The notes under the pieces were generated by a model. It ran no database searches. It had not been told where the DNA came from and saw only the letters and a program-made list of their open reading frames with translations. Below, one piece after another: positions 51,694 through 60,671 of a stretch of 64,000 nt of DNA. Source of the DNA: Tunturibacter gelidoferens (GTDB lineage Bacteria > Acidobacteriota > Terriglobia > Terriglobales > Acidobacteriaceae); contig NZ_CP132938.1 in the NCBI RefSeq assembly GCF_040358255.1, positions 930,001 through 994,000 of the forward strand. Direction: 5' to 3'. The stretch's first letter is position 1. Every line of letters begins with the position of its first letter. A program made the translations under genes and the position numbers.

Positions 51694-52173
51694 CTATTCT
51701 TCCTCGGGGGCGTCGTGAATGGTCAGTAGCTTGAGGATCTCAAGTTCGCGCTTGCCGTTCGGTGTAATCACCGTCGCAGACTCGCCAACCTGTTTGCCCA
51801 GCAGCGCACGACCGATCGGGGAAGTTGTCGAGATCAACCCCTTGGACACATCCGACTCCTCACTCGTGACCAGCTGATACTTGATCTCCTCGTCCTTGCT
51901 GGAGTCGAAGACCGTCACGCGCGAGCCGAACCCGACCTTGTCATTGGGGATATTGACGAGATTCACCATGGCCAGCTCGCCCATCCGCTTCTTCAACTGA
52001 CCCAGGCGGGCGTTGACGAAGACCTGGCGCTGTTTGGCCATATGGTATTCGGCGTTTTCACTCAGGTCGCCCAGTGCGACGGCCTTCTTGATCTCAGCAG
52101 GGAGTTCGGTGGTTAGTTCGTGCTCCAGCAACTTGATCTCTTCTGCAAGCCTCTTTTTTACTTGTTCTGGCAT
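51694..52173 (-). CDS. greA: Transcription elongation factor GreA
   Basis: The 159-residue protein rescues backtracked RNA polymerase by stimulating cleavage of the nascent RNA. The N-terminal coiled coil carries LGDLSENAEYHMAKQRQVFV, with the acidic tip residues Asp and Glu; the C-terminal FKBP-like domain has SRVTVFDSSKDEEIKYQLV and SPIGRALLGKQVGESATVITP. The ATG at 52173 (MPEQVKKRL) is chosen by family length; GGAAGG lies just before it. A TATAAT box occurs upstream at 52242-52247. Confidence 0.95.
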   Translation of the reverse strand: MPEQVKKRLAEEIKLLEHELTTELPAEIKKAVALGDLSENAEYHMAKQRQVFVNARLGQLKKRMGELAMVNLVNIPNDKVGFGSRVTVFDSSKDEEIKYQLVTSEESDVSKGLISTTSPIGRALLGKQVGESATVITPNGKRELEILKLLTIHDAPEEE

Positions 52174-52621
52174 GGGGCCTTCCGGATAGTACTGGCGAGC
52201 GCGCAACCCTTCGCGCGACAACGCTCTCTGATCAAAACTCGATTATACGATGGCGGACCCGCAAAGCCATCCGCAGGCGACTCCCTCCACCTCTGCCACC
52301 CTCCAGGAACGCCCCTGCTCATCGCCCCGAGCCTCAAAAAAACGACTGTAGAATCAACACGCCGCCACCTGCTCGATCATCCAATTTCGGCATGTCGCCG
52401 CGTGCCCCATCCCCAGAGGCCGGTGAGCACGAGTAGTCAACCGCTCAAGATCCGTTTTCGATCTCTCATCGGTAGTCACAAACTTGAGTCTGCTGCGGGC
52501 CCACTCCCCGCTCAGCCGTAAAAGTCCGCCGTAAAATGAGAGCACGAGCCAGACGACACGGCCGAAGCGCGTCGGCAACCTGACGCTGACCATCCCACGC
52601 CAGAAAATACGGAGCGCGCAC
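52174..52621. other. Non-coding stretch of 448 bp between divergent greA and mltG
   Basis: The open frames here are shadows without ribosome sites. It holds the greA leader and its likely -10 box, and must hold the mltG promoter. I see no tRNA, strong hairpin or repeat. TAAAAT at about 52532 could be a -10 for mltG, but no good -35 partner is visible. Confidence 0.5.
52242..52247 (-). promoter_or_regulatory. Likely -10 box of greA
   Basis: The minus strand reads TATAAT exactly, about 70 bp upstream of the greA start. No close match to TTGACA is seen 16-18 bp further upstream, so the promoter call rests on the -10 alone. Confidence 0.4.
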
Positions 52622-53629
52622 TTGAAGTTTCTCGGTATCCTCGTTCTGCTTCTGCTCATCGCCCTGGCCGTCGTCGCTGGCGTCATCTACCTCCCCTACG
52701 GTCCCTCCACCGAGACCTTCGTCGACATCGCCCCCGGCACCGGCACCGAGACCATCGCCGCCCAACTCCAGCGCAGCGGCGTCATCCGCAACCGGCTCGC
52801 CTTCTATCTCCTGCGTCTCAAGACGGGAGGCACCCTCAAAGCCGGCGAGTACCGCTTCGACGGCCAGCTCCCCATGACCGACGTCTACCAGCGCATCCTC
52901 CACGGCGACGTCTACACCCGCGCCTTCACCATCCCCGAGGGCTACAACATCTTCGACATCGCCCAGGCAGCCGAGGCAGCCGGCTTCGGCCCCCGCGACA
53001 CCTTCCTCGCCGCCGAGCGCCAGCACACCGAGCTCATCGCCGCCTTCACCGCCGACGGACCGCCCCCCGTCTCTCTCGAAGGCTATCTCTTCCCCGACAC
53101 CTATCAGTTCTCCCGCCACGCCACACCGCTCCAGATCCTCTCCGCCATGGTGCGCCGCTTCCACCAGGAATCCGCCCAGCTCGGCCTCACCAACGACGTC
53201 TCCCAGACCGTCATCATGGCCTCGCTCATCGAAAAAGAGGTTCGCCAGGACGCCGAGCGACCCCTCGTAGCCGGCGTCTTTGTCAACCGCCTCGCCAAAG
53301 GCATCCCCCTCGCCACCGACCCATCCGTCATCTACGCAGCCCTGCTCGACAACCGCTGGCGCGGCACCATTTACGCCTCCGATCTGCAGTCCCCATCGCC
53401 CTATAACACCTACAAACACGCCGGCCTGCCCCCCGGACCCATCGCCAACCCCGGCATCGCCGCCCTCCGAGCCGCCATGCGCCCCGCCCGCACCGACTAC
53501 CTCTACTTCGTCAGCGACGCCTCCGGACACACACGCTTCTCCGCCACCCTGCAGGAGCACGCCCAGCAGGTCCAGTCCTACCGTCTCGCGCAGAAACATC
53601 AACTCTCCGGAACCGGAGTTACCCCTTAG
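52622..53629 (+). CDS. mltG: Endolytic murein transglycosylase MltG
   Basis: The 335-residue protein has an N-terminal membrane anchor (FLGILVLLLLIALAVVAGVIY), a LysM-like region (FVDIAPGTGTETIAAQLQRSG, TIPEGYNIFDIAQAAEAAG), and the catalytic YceG domain with EGYLFPDTYQFSR, VIMASLIEKEVRQDAERPLV containing the catalytic Glu, and SPYNTYKHAGLPPGPIANPG. MltG cuts nascent glycan strands and so sets their length. A TTG start with GGAG eight bases upstream is used. It is followed after about 130 bp by a LolA-like lipoprotein gene. Confidence 0.95.
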   Translation: MKFLGILVLLLLIALAVVAGVIYLPYGPSTETFVDIAPGTGTETIAAQLQRSGVIRNRLAFYLLRLKTGGTLKAGEYRFDGQLPMTDVYQRILHGDVYTRAFTIPEGYNIFDIAQAAEAAGFGPRDTFLAAERQHTELIAAFTADGPPPVSLEGYLFPDTYQFSRHATPLQILSAMVRRFHQESAQLGLTNDVSQTVIMASLIEKEVRQDAERPLVAGVFVNRLAKGIPLATDPSVIYAALLDNRWRGTIYASDLQSPSPYNTYKHAGLPPGPIANPGIAALRAAMRPARTDYLYFVSDASGHTRFSATLQEHAQQVQSYRLAQKHQLSGTGVTP

Positions 53630-53760
53630 CCAACCGCGCTTTAGCTGAGAAGTTTGAGAAGCGCATCGGAACCTCCAGACATCCAATTCGTATTACGGAA
53701 CCAGTAGAAAACAACCGCGTCGCGGCATGAACCAGAGGAACCGAGCCGGGAAAGATATAC

Positions 53761-54660
53761 TTGAAGTTTGTGCTCATGAGGATAAAACAAGCGGCGGCGA
53801 TGGCAATCCTTGGGCTGGCTCCGGCGCTGACCGGTTGCCTGACCCATACCCGCATCGTCCCCAAGACGCGCCCCGCCGACGTCATCCTCAACGCCGAGCT
53901 GGAAGATCTCCTCAAACAAGTCGACGTCCGCTTCAGCGCCGTTCAGACCATGAACGCGAGCGTCGAGATCGTCGCCACCACCGGCGGAGGCCGCCAGGGC
54001 AAAGAAACCCAGTATCCCAGCTTCAGCGGGTACATCTTCCTCAGAAAACCGCAAGACCTCCGCGTCCTGCTCCGCGTCCCCTTTCTCGGTTCGGTGGCCC
54101 TCGATATGGTCAGCGACGGCAAGACCTGGAGGTTCTGGGTCCCCAGGCGAAATCTCGCCATGACCGGCACCAGCGAGGTCACCAAACCGTCCAGTAACGG
54201 CCTCGAAAATCTACGTCCCGCGGTCTTTTTCGACTCGCTCCTCATCCACGGCCTCGGCCCCGATCAGGTCGTCTCCCTCACCCAGGACACGCGGGTCGTA
54301 GCAAACGAAAAAAACAACAAGGACCTCATCGAGGAACCCGACTACGACCTCGAGTTTCTCGCCCAGCCCAAGGGCCAGACCGCCCACACCGTTCGCGTCA
54401 TCCACATCAGCCGCGCCAACCTGCTCCCTTATCAGCAGGACATCTACGGACCCGACGGCACCGTCGTCACCCGCGCTTTCTACAGCAACTACCAGAAGTT
54501 CGGCGACACCCCCTTCCCCATGAAGATCGAGATCAGGCGTCCCCAGGATCAGTACACCCTGACCCTCACCCTCACCAAGCTCACCCTCAATCAAAAACTC
54601 GAAGACGATCAGTTCGAACTCAAGATCCCCGACAACGTCCCCATCAAGAAAATGGACTAG
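53761..54660 (+). CDS. LolA/DUF4292-like outer-membrane lipoprotein
   Basis: The 299-residue protein has a lipoprotein signal with lipobox ALTGC (about residue 26). A half-barrel-like sheet follows: VRFSAVQTMNASVEIVATTGG, FSGYIFLRKPQDLRVLLRVP, SVALDMVSDGKTWRFWVPRRN, and a last strand set YTLTLTLTKLTLNQKLEDDQF. This resembles LolA/LolB-type and DUF4292 lipid-handling folds, so a role in carrying lipid or lipoprotein is possible but unproven. The start may be the TTG at 53761, with GGGAAAG six bases upstream, or an ATG at 53776. It lies downstream of mltG. Confidence 0.8.
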   Translation: MKFVLMRIKQAAAMAILGLAPALTGCLTHTRIVPKTRPADVILNAELEDLLKQVDVRFSAVQTMNASVEIVATTGGGRQGKETQYPSFSGYIFLRKPQDLRVLLRVPFLGSVALDMVSDGKTWRFWVPRRNLAMTGTSEVTKPSSNGLENLRPAVFFDSLLIHGLGPDQVVSLTQDTRVVANEKNNKDLIEEPDYDLEFLAQPKGQTAHTVRVIHISRANLLPYQQDIYGPDGTVVTRAFYSNYQKFGDTPFPMKIEIRRPQDQYTLTLTLTKLTLNQKLEDDQFELKIPDNVPIKKMD

Positions 54661-54852
54661 CCTGCACCTCGGCCGCCGCCACTAACATTGTTCAGTAACG
54701 GTTCCGCTAGCCGGCTCTTTTGTTGTCATTCTGCAGCCCGCTCAGTGTCGCAAAAGCTCGGCTTCGGCGAAGTCGTCATCACCCTCCCCCACTGGCATGT
54801 ATCGGCATATTGCGCTTTTGCTGGTTCATTACGATCGAAATACCAGAGAAGA

Positions 54853-54893
54853 TGTCATTCCGACCGGAGCGCAGCGGAGCGGAGGAATCTGCT
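54853..54893. repeat. GTCATTCCG...CGGAGGAATCTGC dispersed repeat, copy 2
   Basis: TGTCATTCCGACCGGAGCGC is followed by AGCGGAGCGGAGGAATCTGC. It shares ends with copy 1 at 31907-31941. Degenerate partial matches occur at about 54722 (TTGTCATTCTGCAGC) and 60709 (GTCATTTCGACCGC). Confidence 0.6.
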
Positions 54894-54926
54894 TTTTCTC
54901 GTCAGCTCAAGAGTACGTTTGAAGCT

Positions 54927-55412
54927 CTAGTCCTCCACCCACCGCGCCCCGGCATCAGCCACCCCATACGAGCCGCGCTCCGACCGCCCCTCGCGCTTGA
55001 CGACCGAAACTAGCGCCCCCAGCAGCAGAGCACCACCCGCGTCCGCAAACACCGAGTAGCTCAGCGGCTGCTTGATCCCCACGCTCCACGTCATCGCCAA
55101 CGCGAACAGCGCAAACAACCCAGCCGATCCATAAGCGACATACTCCAGCTTGTACCCAATCAACAGCCCCGCTCCAAACACAATCTCAAACCCTGTAGCA
55201 ATCCACGCCAGCGCAGGAATCAACGCCTTCGGCGCGAAGCTGTTCACAACGCCGCAGTAAGCCACGAAGTGAGCCCAGTCGCCCCACGAAGCCCGCGGCG
55301 ATCCATACGGCCCCCACAACCCAAATCTATCCGCCACGGCCGAAAGCAGCGTCACCGCCAGCGCAACCCGCCCCACCCATAACGCAAACGTCACAACGCG
55401 AGAAGATCTCAT
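54927..55412 (-). CDS. DoxX-like membrane protein
   Basis: The 161-residue protein has four predicted helices: FALWVGRVALAVTLLSAVADRFG, ALAWIATGFEIVFGAGLLIG, YVAYGSAGLFALFALAMTW and VFADAGGALLLGALVSVV. The pattern matches the DoxX/SURF4-like family, small four-helix membrane proteins linked to quinone or thiosulfate metabolism in a few members but mostly unassigned. The ATG at 55412 is preferred because it begins just before the first helix. Repeat-like sequence lies downstream. Confidence 0.75.
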   Translation of the reverse strand: MRSSRVVTFALWVGRVALAVTLLSAVADRFGLWGPYGSPRASWGDWAHFVAYCGVVNSFAPKALIPALAWIATGFEIVFGAGLLIGYKLEYVAYGSAGLFALFALAMTWSVGIKQPLSYSVFADAGGALLLGALVSVVKREGRSERGSYGVADAGARWVED

Positions 55413-55525
55413 AAGCAAAGAATCAAACCGCAGGCTCCCTCTCCCAAACATACCGCACTCCGGAAGCCGCATCCACCAAACTCAGCGAACGATCTACGCC
55501 CTTTCCATTAAGGGAAATTCAGCCG

Positions 55526-56614
55526 TCACAGGTAGTCTTGCAACCCCGCCCGCGCTGCATGCCCCGCAATCGCCTCATTGATCTCGAGCGCCAAAGCAAG
55601 CGCTGCATGCCCATCCTCGCCCGAGACCAACGGTCGCGTGCGCGTGCGTACCGCCTGCAGAAACGCCTCAATCTCCAGCCGCAGCGGCTCGCCCAGCTCC
55701 ACCGACACCTTCTTCAGAGACAGCCCCGCCGAAGGATGTCCGCCCAAAAGCGATCCCGGCTGCGCCCCCGCCTGTTGCGCCTTCTCCGCCATCGCAGCCA
55801 GCACCGCCGGATCCATCCCCGCAGCCGCCGTCACATCGATCATCAACAGATCCTGCCGCGCAAAATCCAGCGAGAGATACTGATGCGGCTGAAAAAATCG
55901 CAGCTTCCTCACCCGCTCCGTACTCACCCGGCTCGCCGTAAAGTTCGCAATGCAGCCATTCTCGAACTCCACCCGCACATTCGCAATATCCACCTTGCGC
56001 GACAGCACCGGCAACCCCACCGCGCGCACCTCGCGCACCGGCGAAGCCACCAGGCTCAGCACAATATCCAGATCGTGGATCATCAGATCCAGAACAACAT
56101 CCACATCCAGCGAACGCGGCGTAAAGATACTCAGACGGTGCGCCTCAAAGAACATCGGCTTATGCAGATGTTCCCGCGCGGCAGTCACCGCGGGATTAAA
56201 TCTCTCCAGGTGCCCCACCTGCACCACGCGCCCATGCTTCCGAGCCAGCTCCAGAATCAGATCCGCATCGGCAAGATTAGCCGCCAGCGGCTTCTCAATC
56301 AGCAGATCCACCCCAGCCGACAACAGCGGCGCCGCCGCACTCGCATGATGCACCGTCGGCACGCAAACCGACGCAGCATCAAGCCGCCCAACCGCAGCCA
56401 GGCAAGCCTCAATCGTCTCATAGCCCGGTACTTCAAACTTCTCTGAAGCCGCAGCCAGAGCCGCCGAATCCCGATCCACCACGGCCACAAGCTCAACCGC
56501 CTGCCCAGCGTGCTGTAGCTCCCGCAGCACCCGCAGATGATTCCGCCCAAACGCCCCCGCCCCAACCACCGCGACCCGCAGAGCCTGCGTCCGTGCTACA
56601 CCTTCCTGTGCCAC
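55526..56614 (-). CDS. Gfo/Idh/MocA family oxidoreductase
   Basis: The 362-residue dehydrogenase has an NAD(P)-binding Rossmann fold (LRVAVVGAGAFGRNHLRVLREL), the family motif DLLIEKPLAANLADAD, QVGHLERFNPAVTAA, and LDLMIHDLDIVLSLV with the presumed catalytic His-Asp region. It oxidises a sugar or sugar nucleotide; GnnA-like UDP-GlcNAc 3-dehydrogenases of lipid A synthesis look similar in the HLERFNP and MIHDLDI segments, but no lpxA or lpxB is adjacent. Its GTG start shares one base with the TAG of the 70-residue gene upstream, so the two are coupled. Confidence 0.87.
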   Translation of the reverse strand: MAQEGVARTQALRVAVVGAGAFGRNHLRVLRELQHAGQAVELVAVVDRDSAALAAASEKFEVPGYETIEACLAAVGRLDAASVCVPTVHHASAAAPLLSAGVDLLIEKPLAANLADADLILELARKHGRVVQVGHLERFNPAVTAAREHLHKPMFFEAHRLSIFTPRSLDVDVVLDLMIHDLDIVLSLVASPVREVRAVGLPVLSRKVDIANVRVEFENGCIANFTASRVSTERVRKLRFFQPHQYLSLDFARQDLLMIDVTAAAGMDPAVLAAMAEKAQQAGAQPGSLLGGHPSAGLSLKKVSVELGEPLRLEIEAFLQAVRTRTRPLVSGEDGHAALALALEINEAIAGHAARAGLQDYL

Positions 56615-56826
56615 TACTTCTTTTCGACCGGAGCCTCAACCGCCTCGCGGCAGCGGGCATACAGCTCAAGCAGATGCGTAACCTGTTCCTCACTCTTCGA
56701 CGAGGTAGGCAGACCAAAACCAGTTGATCCCGCCGATTTGCTTCCAACATTCGCCTGCGATGCAACAAACTTAAGTAGGTCAAGCGCGATATCTTCGGTA
56801 CGGCGCGCTGTGCTGATGGATTCCAT
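56614..56826 (-). CDS. Small protein of unknown function, coupled to the oxidoreductase gene
   Basis: The 70-residue protein begins MESISTARRTEDIALDLLKFVA. It has an amphipathic helix at each end (IALDLLKFVASQ and EEQVTHLLELYARCREAVE) around a Gly/Ser-rich middle, and ends in EKK. It is likely real: GAGAGG lies nine bases before the ATG, and its TAG overlaps the next GTG by one base. I do not recognise the family. It may be a partner or regulator of the dehydrogenase. Confidence 0.7.
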   Translation of the reverse strand: MESISTARRTEDIALDLLKFVASQANVGSKSAGSTGFGLPTSSKSEEQVTHLLELYARCREAVEAPVEKK

Positions 56827-56953
56827 GAAGTGGTTCCTCTCGTTTCTCTTAGCCTGATGTTAACGGCCCACATGCCATGCACGCAAATGAGTGCCGCTTC
56901 ACCACAACGATAGACTTCTCCTGCAACGTCTACCAATGGAGGTGCACTTGGAA

Positions 56954-57772
56954 ATGAAGTTAGAGGACCATGACGACCAGCTGACCAAGTTCGAAGCCGA
57001 AGGCGTCCCACTCCCGCCGCTCGAACACCACGGCCACGTCGAACACGAGGGAGCCCGCATCTGGTACGCGACCTACGGCTCCGGCTCGCCTGTCATCCTG
57101 CTCCACGGAGGCCTCGGCCACAGCGGCAACTGGGGCTATCAGGTCCCCGCGCTCCTCGAAGCCGGCCACCGCGTCATCCTCATCGACAGCCGAGGCCACG
57201 GCCGCAGCACACGCAACACCCGCCCCTACACCTACGAGCTCATGGCCTCCGACGTCCTCGCCGTCATGGACACCCTGCATCTCAAACAAGCGTCCCTCGT
57301 CGGCTGGAGCGACGGCGCCTGCACCGCTCTCATCGTCGCCGCGCAAGCCCCCACCCGCGTCGCCGGCGCATTTTTCTTCGGCTGCAACATGGACCCCAGC
57401 GGCCTGAAGCAAATTAACCAACACAACTCCCTGCTCTCCCGTTGTCTCTCCCGCCACTTGCAGGACTACGCCCAGCTCTCCGCCACACCCGATCAGTTCC
57501 ACGAGTTTGCCGAGGCCGTTGGCATCATGATGAAGTCCCAACCCAACTACTCCACGCACGATCTATCCCAGATCGGCGTGCCAGTCCTGATCGTCCAGGC
57601 CGAACACGACGAGTTCATCCGGGATGAACACGCCCAGTACCTCGCTCAAAACATCCCAGACGCAAAGCTCCTCTTCCTGAAAGAAGTAAGCCACTTCGCC
57701 CCGCTGCAGCGCCCGCAGCAGTTCAACGCCGCCCTGCTCGCCTTCCTCAGCGAACGCCAACCCCAGCGTTAG
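56954..57772 (+). CDS. Alpha/beta hydrolase
   Basis: The 272-residue protein has the fold elements PVILLHGGLGHSGNW (oxyanion region), VILIDSRGHGRSTRN, the nucleophile elbow LVGWSDGACTAL (Ser), the acid in VQAEHDEFI, and the His in KEVSHFAPLQRP. It is a soluble esterase-like or C-C hydrolase; the substrate is unknown. The ATG at 56954 follows GGAGGTG by nine bases, and this decides against longer starts. It diverges from the 70-residue gene and is followed by element D. Confidence 0.88.
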   Translation: MKLEDHDDQLTKFEAEGVPLPPLEHHGHVEHEGARIWYATYGSGSPVILLHGGLGHSGNWGYQVPALLEAGHRVILIDSRGHGRSTRNTRPYTYELMASDVLAVMDTLHLKQASLVGWSDGACTALIVAAQAPTRVAGAFFFGCNMDPSGLKQINQHNSLLSRCLSRHLQDYAQLSATPDQFHEFAEAVGIMMKSQPNYSTHDLSQIGVPVLIVQAEHDEFIRDEHAQYLAQNIPDAKLLFLKEVSHFAPLQRPQQFNAALLAFLSERQPQR

Positions 57773-57782
57773 ATCGAAGCTC

Positions 57783-57953
57783 TGTCCTGCCGGACGGGCC
57801 CACTGCGCGTGGAGCGGGCGTTCACACGCCTCTCTGGAGCTTCGCGTGGTCCTCCCGTTGGTCGGAAATCATCTTCCCTCGCGACCAACGGGAGGACCAA
57901 GCGAAGCGGTATACAAGTCACGAAGTGACCGCCGCCCGCGCAGGGCGCACTTC
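57783..57953. repeat. Palindromic intergenic element, copy D (about 170 bp)
   Basis: The copy reads GTCCTGCCGGACGGGC, GGAGCGGGCGTTCACACGCC, GCTTCGCGTGGTCCTCCCG, TTGGTCGGAAATCATC, then CGCGACCAACGGGAGGACC, AAGCGAAGCGGTATACAAGT, CACGAAGTGACCGCC and GCGCAGGGCGCACTTC. It is the inverse orientation of copy C. The two inner arms are near-perfect complements of about 26 bases. It fills the gap between the alpha/beta hydrolase and alr genes, which are convergent. Confidence 0.88.
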
Positions 57954-57954
57954 C

Positions 57955-59151
57955 CTAACCGGCAATCCCACACCGATGCGCCGTCTGCACCGCACACACA
58001 ATCTCATAAGCGATCGTCCCCGCCAGCCGCGCATGATCGTCCGCCGTCACCCCGTCCCCCAGCACCACCACCTCATCCCCCACCGCAACATCTGCGATCC
58101 CGCTCACATCCACAACGGTAAGGTTCATCGACACCCGCCCCACAATCGCCGCCCTCTGCCCCCGCACCATCGCCCACCCCCCCAGCCGCGCGTTTGACGC
58201 CGAAAGCTCCCGTCGCAGTCCATCCGCATATCCAACCGGCAGCAGCGCCAGCCGCATCGCTCGCTCCGCCACAAAGATCCCGTTATACCCAACCGTCTCT
58301 CCCGCCTCCACCTCGCGCACCCCAATCACTCGCGTCTTCCACGTCATCACCGGCTGCAGCTCCCGCCGCACAGTGTTCAAACCCCCACCCTCAATCGGCA
58401 GACAGTACCCATAAAGCGCAATCCCGGTCCGCACCATAGACTTTGCCCCAACCCCAGCCGCCAGTCCCCGCAGCCACGGAACATTCCCCTCAGCCCCCTG
58501 GTTATCCAGCGTCGAAGAGTTCCCCGCATGCACCCAAGCCGGTCGCACTCCCGCCGCCGCGACCGCATCCATCGCCTCATCAAATCTCTTCCTCTGCGCC
58601 AACGTCTGCGCCGACCCCGCCACCTCCGACGACGCAAAGTGCGTCATCACCCCATCCACCCGTAACGCAGTCTGCCCCTTCACCCATCCCAGCAGCGCCT
58701 CCAGCTCCTCCCCCGGCGCCACCCCCTGCCGAGCCATCCCCGTATCGATCTCCACATGAACCGGCATCACCACTCCGCCACTCTGCCCGGCAGCCTCCAC
58801 CAGCCACTCCATCTGCTCCCTTAGCCAAACCACCGGCGTCAGCCCATGCCGAATCACATCCCCCGCATCCTCGCGCAGCAACCCCGACATCACCAGAACC
58901 TCCGGCTGCTCTTCCCGCGCAATCCCGGCCCCAGCCAGCGCCTCCCGCACCGCCGCACCCTCCACAACATCTGTCACCCCCAGCCACTCCGCGCCCGCCC
59001 GAGCCAGCACCGGCGCACACACCGCCGCTCCATGCCCATACGCATTGGCCTTCACCACCGCCAGCACCGCTGTCTCCGCACCCGCCGCCTCTTGCAGCAG
59101 CTTGTAGTTTCCCGCCAGCCGCTGCTCCGAAACCTCCACCCAGTTCTTCAC
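57955..59151 (-). CDS. alr: Alanine racemase
   Basis: The 398-residue PLP enzyme makes D-alanine for peptidoglycan. The PLP lysine lies in AVVKANAYGHGAAV (about 30-45) at the start of the TIM barrel. EIDTGMARQGV, GVMTHFASSEVAG, HAGNSSTL and VRTGIALYGYCLP follow, and the opposite-face catalytic Tyr lies in ETVGYNGIF in the C-terminal beta domain, which also has GRVSMNLTVVDVSGI. The length is slightly above the usual 360-380. The start is a GTG at 59151. Its stop codon lies directly beside element D. Confidence 0.95.
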   Translation of the reverse strand: MKNWVEVSEQRLAGNYKLLQEAAGAETAVLAVVKANAYGHGAAVCAPVLARAGAEWLGVTDVVEGAAVREALAGAGIAREEQPEVLVMSGLLREDAGDVIRHGLTPVVWLREQMEWLVEAAGQSGGVVMPVHVEIDTGMARQGVAPGEELEALLGWVKGQTALRVDGVMTHFASSEVAGSAQTLAQRKRFDEAMDAVAAAGVRPAWVHAGNSSTLDNQGAEGNVPWLRGLAAGVGAKSMVRTGIALYGYCLPIEGGGLNTVRRELQPVMTWKTRVIGVREVEAGETVGYNGIFVAERAMRLALLPVGYADGLRRELSASNARLGGWAMVRGQRAAIVGRVSMNLTVVDVSGIADVAVGDEVVVLGDGVTADDHARLAGTIAYEIVCAVQTAHRCGIAG

Positions 59152-59312
59152 ATCCCTATCCTACCGTCGCCGCCCGCTCCAGCAGATACCTCCCAAATAC
59201 CTCTTGTTCCCCATCGCACCCCGAGTGTGATACAAAGCCACGTCTGCAGAAAGCACACCCGCCGCGCCTCCACCCGGGGTCCGCGACGTCTCCAAGGGGT
59301 TCGTCCGTCGCC

Positions 59313-60671
59313 ATGAAAATGAATAGCCGTTCAGTCCTGTTGCACTCCAGCCTAGCCGCTGCCCTCACCCTTTCTTTCGCCGGTTGCAACAATAACGGCA
59401 GCAGCACCTCCAAAGAACTCGCCGACCTCCAGGCCCAGCAGGTCAAGAACATCGGCAACTTCTCCAACACCGTCTTCCTCGGCGACTCCCTCACCGCCGG
59501 CTTCCAGAGCGGCTCCCTCCTCGACACCACTCAGGTCCATGGCTGGGCCCCCGTCCTCGCCGCCCAGGCCGGCTTCAACATCATCCAACCGCTCATCGCC
59601 TATCCCGGCGCCCCTAACGTCCTGCAGCTCGAATCGCTCGGCCCACCGCCCGTCATTACGCAAGTCGAGCCCACAGTCACCACCAAAGGCCGCGACAACT
59701 TCGCCACCCAGGTCACCGACCTCGCGGTCCCCGGAGCCCTGCTCAACGACGTCATGAACACCCTCCCGCTGGTCAATCCGAGCACCCCCCAGCAGCAGAT
59801 CACCCAACTTGTCCTCGGCTTCCCCGGTCTCGGCTACGGACAGGCCAACAGCCAGGCCACCTTCGCCATCAAGGCCCAACCCACCACCATCTTCCTCTGG
59901 ATCGGCAACAACGACGCCCTCGTCGCCGACGAGACCGGCATGCCCTCCAGCATGACCTCCGTCGCCAACTTCACCAGCCAGTATCAGGCCCTCATCACCG
60001 AGCTCACCACGATGACCCCCGCTCACCTCGTCATCGCCAACATCCCCGACGTCACCAAAGTCCCCTACCTCACCCCCGCCGCTCTGGTCCTCGGCGAAGT
60101 CTCCGCCGAAACCGGCCTTCCCACCGCCGTTCTCAGCCAGATCCTCGGCATCGTCCCCGGCGACCTCGTCAATCCCACCGGTACCGCCGAGATCCCGCTC
60201 ATCCTCACAGGCCAACAGAAAGGCCCCATCGACGACGCCGGCTTCCTCTCGGCCGCCGAGGTCGTGACTGTCCAGGCTCAGGTCACAGCCTTCAACCAAG
60301 TCATCGCCTCTCAGGCAAAGGCCGCCAACGCAACCCTTGTCGACATCAACGCCCTCTTCAACCAGGCCTTCGCCAATGGCGTCACCATCAACGGTTACAC
60401 CGGCACCTCCAGCTTTCTCGGCGGCATCTTCGCCCTCGACGGCATCCACCCCACCAACGTCGGATACGCCGTAGTCGCCAACACCTTCATCGACACCATG
60501 AACACAGCGATCAGCACCAAGATCCCCGACGTCCCGCTAGGCCCCGTCGCCGCCTCCGACCCCTACTGGCCGCCCAACCTCGCCGCCGGGGTCGCACCCT
60601 CCGCTCGCCCCAGAATTATGCCCGCCAACGCCGGCAAGGCCATCGCTCCTATCCTCGGAAAGAAGCAGTAG
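59313..60671 (+). CDS. SGNH/GDSL-type hydrolase lipoprotein
   Basis: The 452-residue protein has a lipobox (LSFAGC, about residue 24) and an SGNH hydrolase domain: VFLGDSLTAGFQSG (catalytic Ser), FLWIGNNDALVADETG (Asn of block III), and LDGIHPTNVGYAVVA (catalytic Asp and His). It has an Ala/Thr-rich insertion and a long Pro-rich tail (DPYWPPNLAAGVAPSARPR). Members are esterases or lipases; here periplasmic or surface-anchored. The ATG at 59313 is chosen because it begins the signal peptide; the frame extends upstream only as a shadow of alr. Confidence 0.9.
   Translation: MKMNSRSVLLHSSLAAALTLSFAGCNNNGSSTSKELADLQAQQVKNIGNFSNTVFLGDSLTAGFQSGSLLDTTQVHGWAPVLAAQAGFNIIQPLIAYPGAPNVLQLESLGPPPVITQVEPTVTTKGRDNFATQVTDLAVPGALLNDVMNTLPLVNPSTPQQQITQLVLGFPGLGYGQANSQATFAIKAQPTTIFLWIGNNDALVADETGMPSSMTSVANFTSQYQALITELTTMTPAHLVIANIPDVTKVPYLTPAALVLGEVSAETGLPTAVLSQILGIVPGDLVNPTGTAEIPLILTGQQKGPIDDAGFLSAAEVVTVQAQVTAFNQVIASQAKAANATLVDINALFNQAFANGVTINGYTGTSSFLGGIFALDGIHPTNVGYAVVANTFIDTMNTAISTKIPDVPLGPVAASDPYWPPNLAAGVAPSARPRIMPANAGKAIAPILGKKQ

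Noticed and set aside
52466..53686. 406-codon Gly/Glu-rich open frame antisense to mltG
   Set aside because: Low-complexity antisense shadow; mltG has clear catalytic motifs on the other strand.
58443..59312. 290-codon Pro-rich extension upstream of the SGNH lipoprotein
   Set aside because: It is antisense to alr, and the lipoprotein signal begins at 59313.
59352..60449. 365-codon Asp/Gly-rich open frame antisense to the SGNH lipoprotein
   Set aside because: Antisense shadow without ribosome site; the SGNH motifs are on the plus strand.
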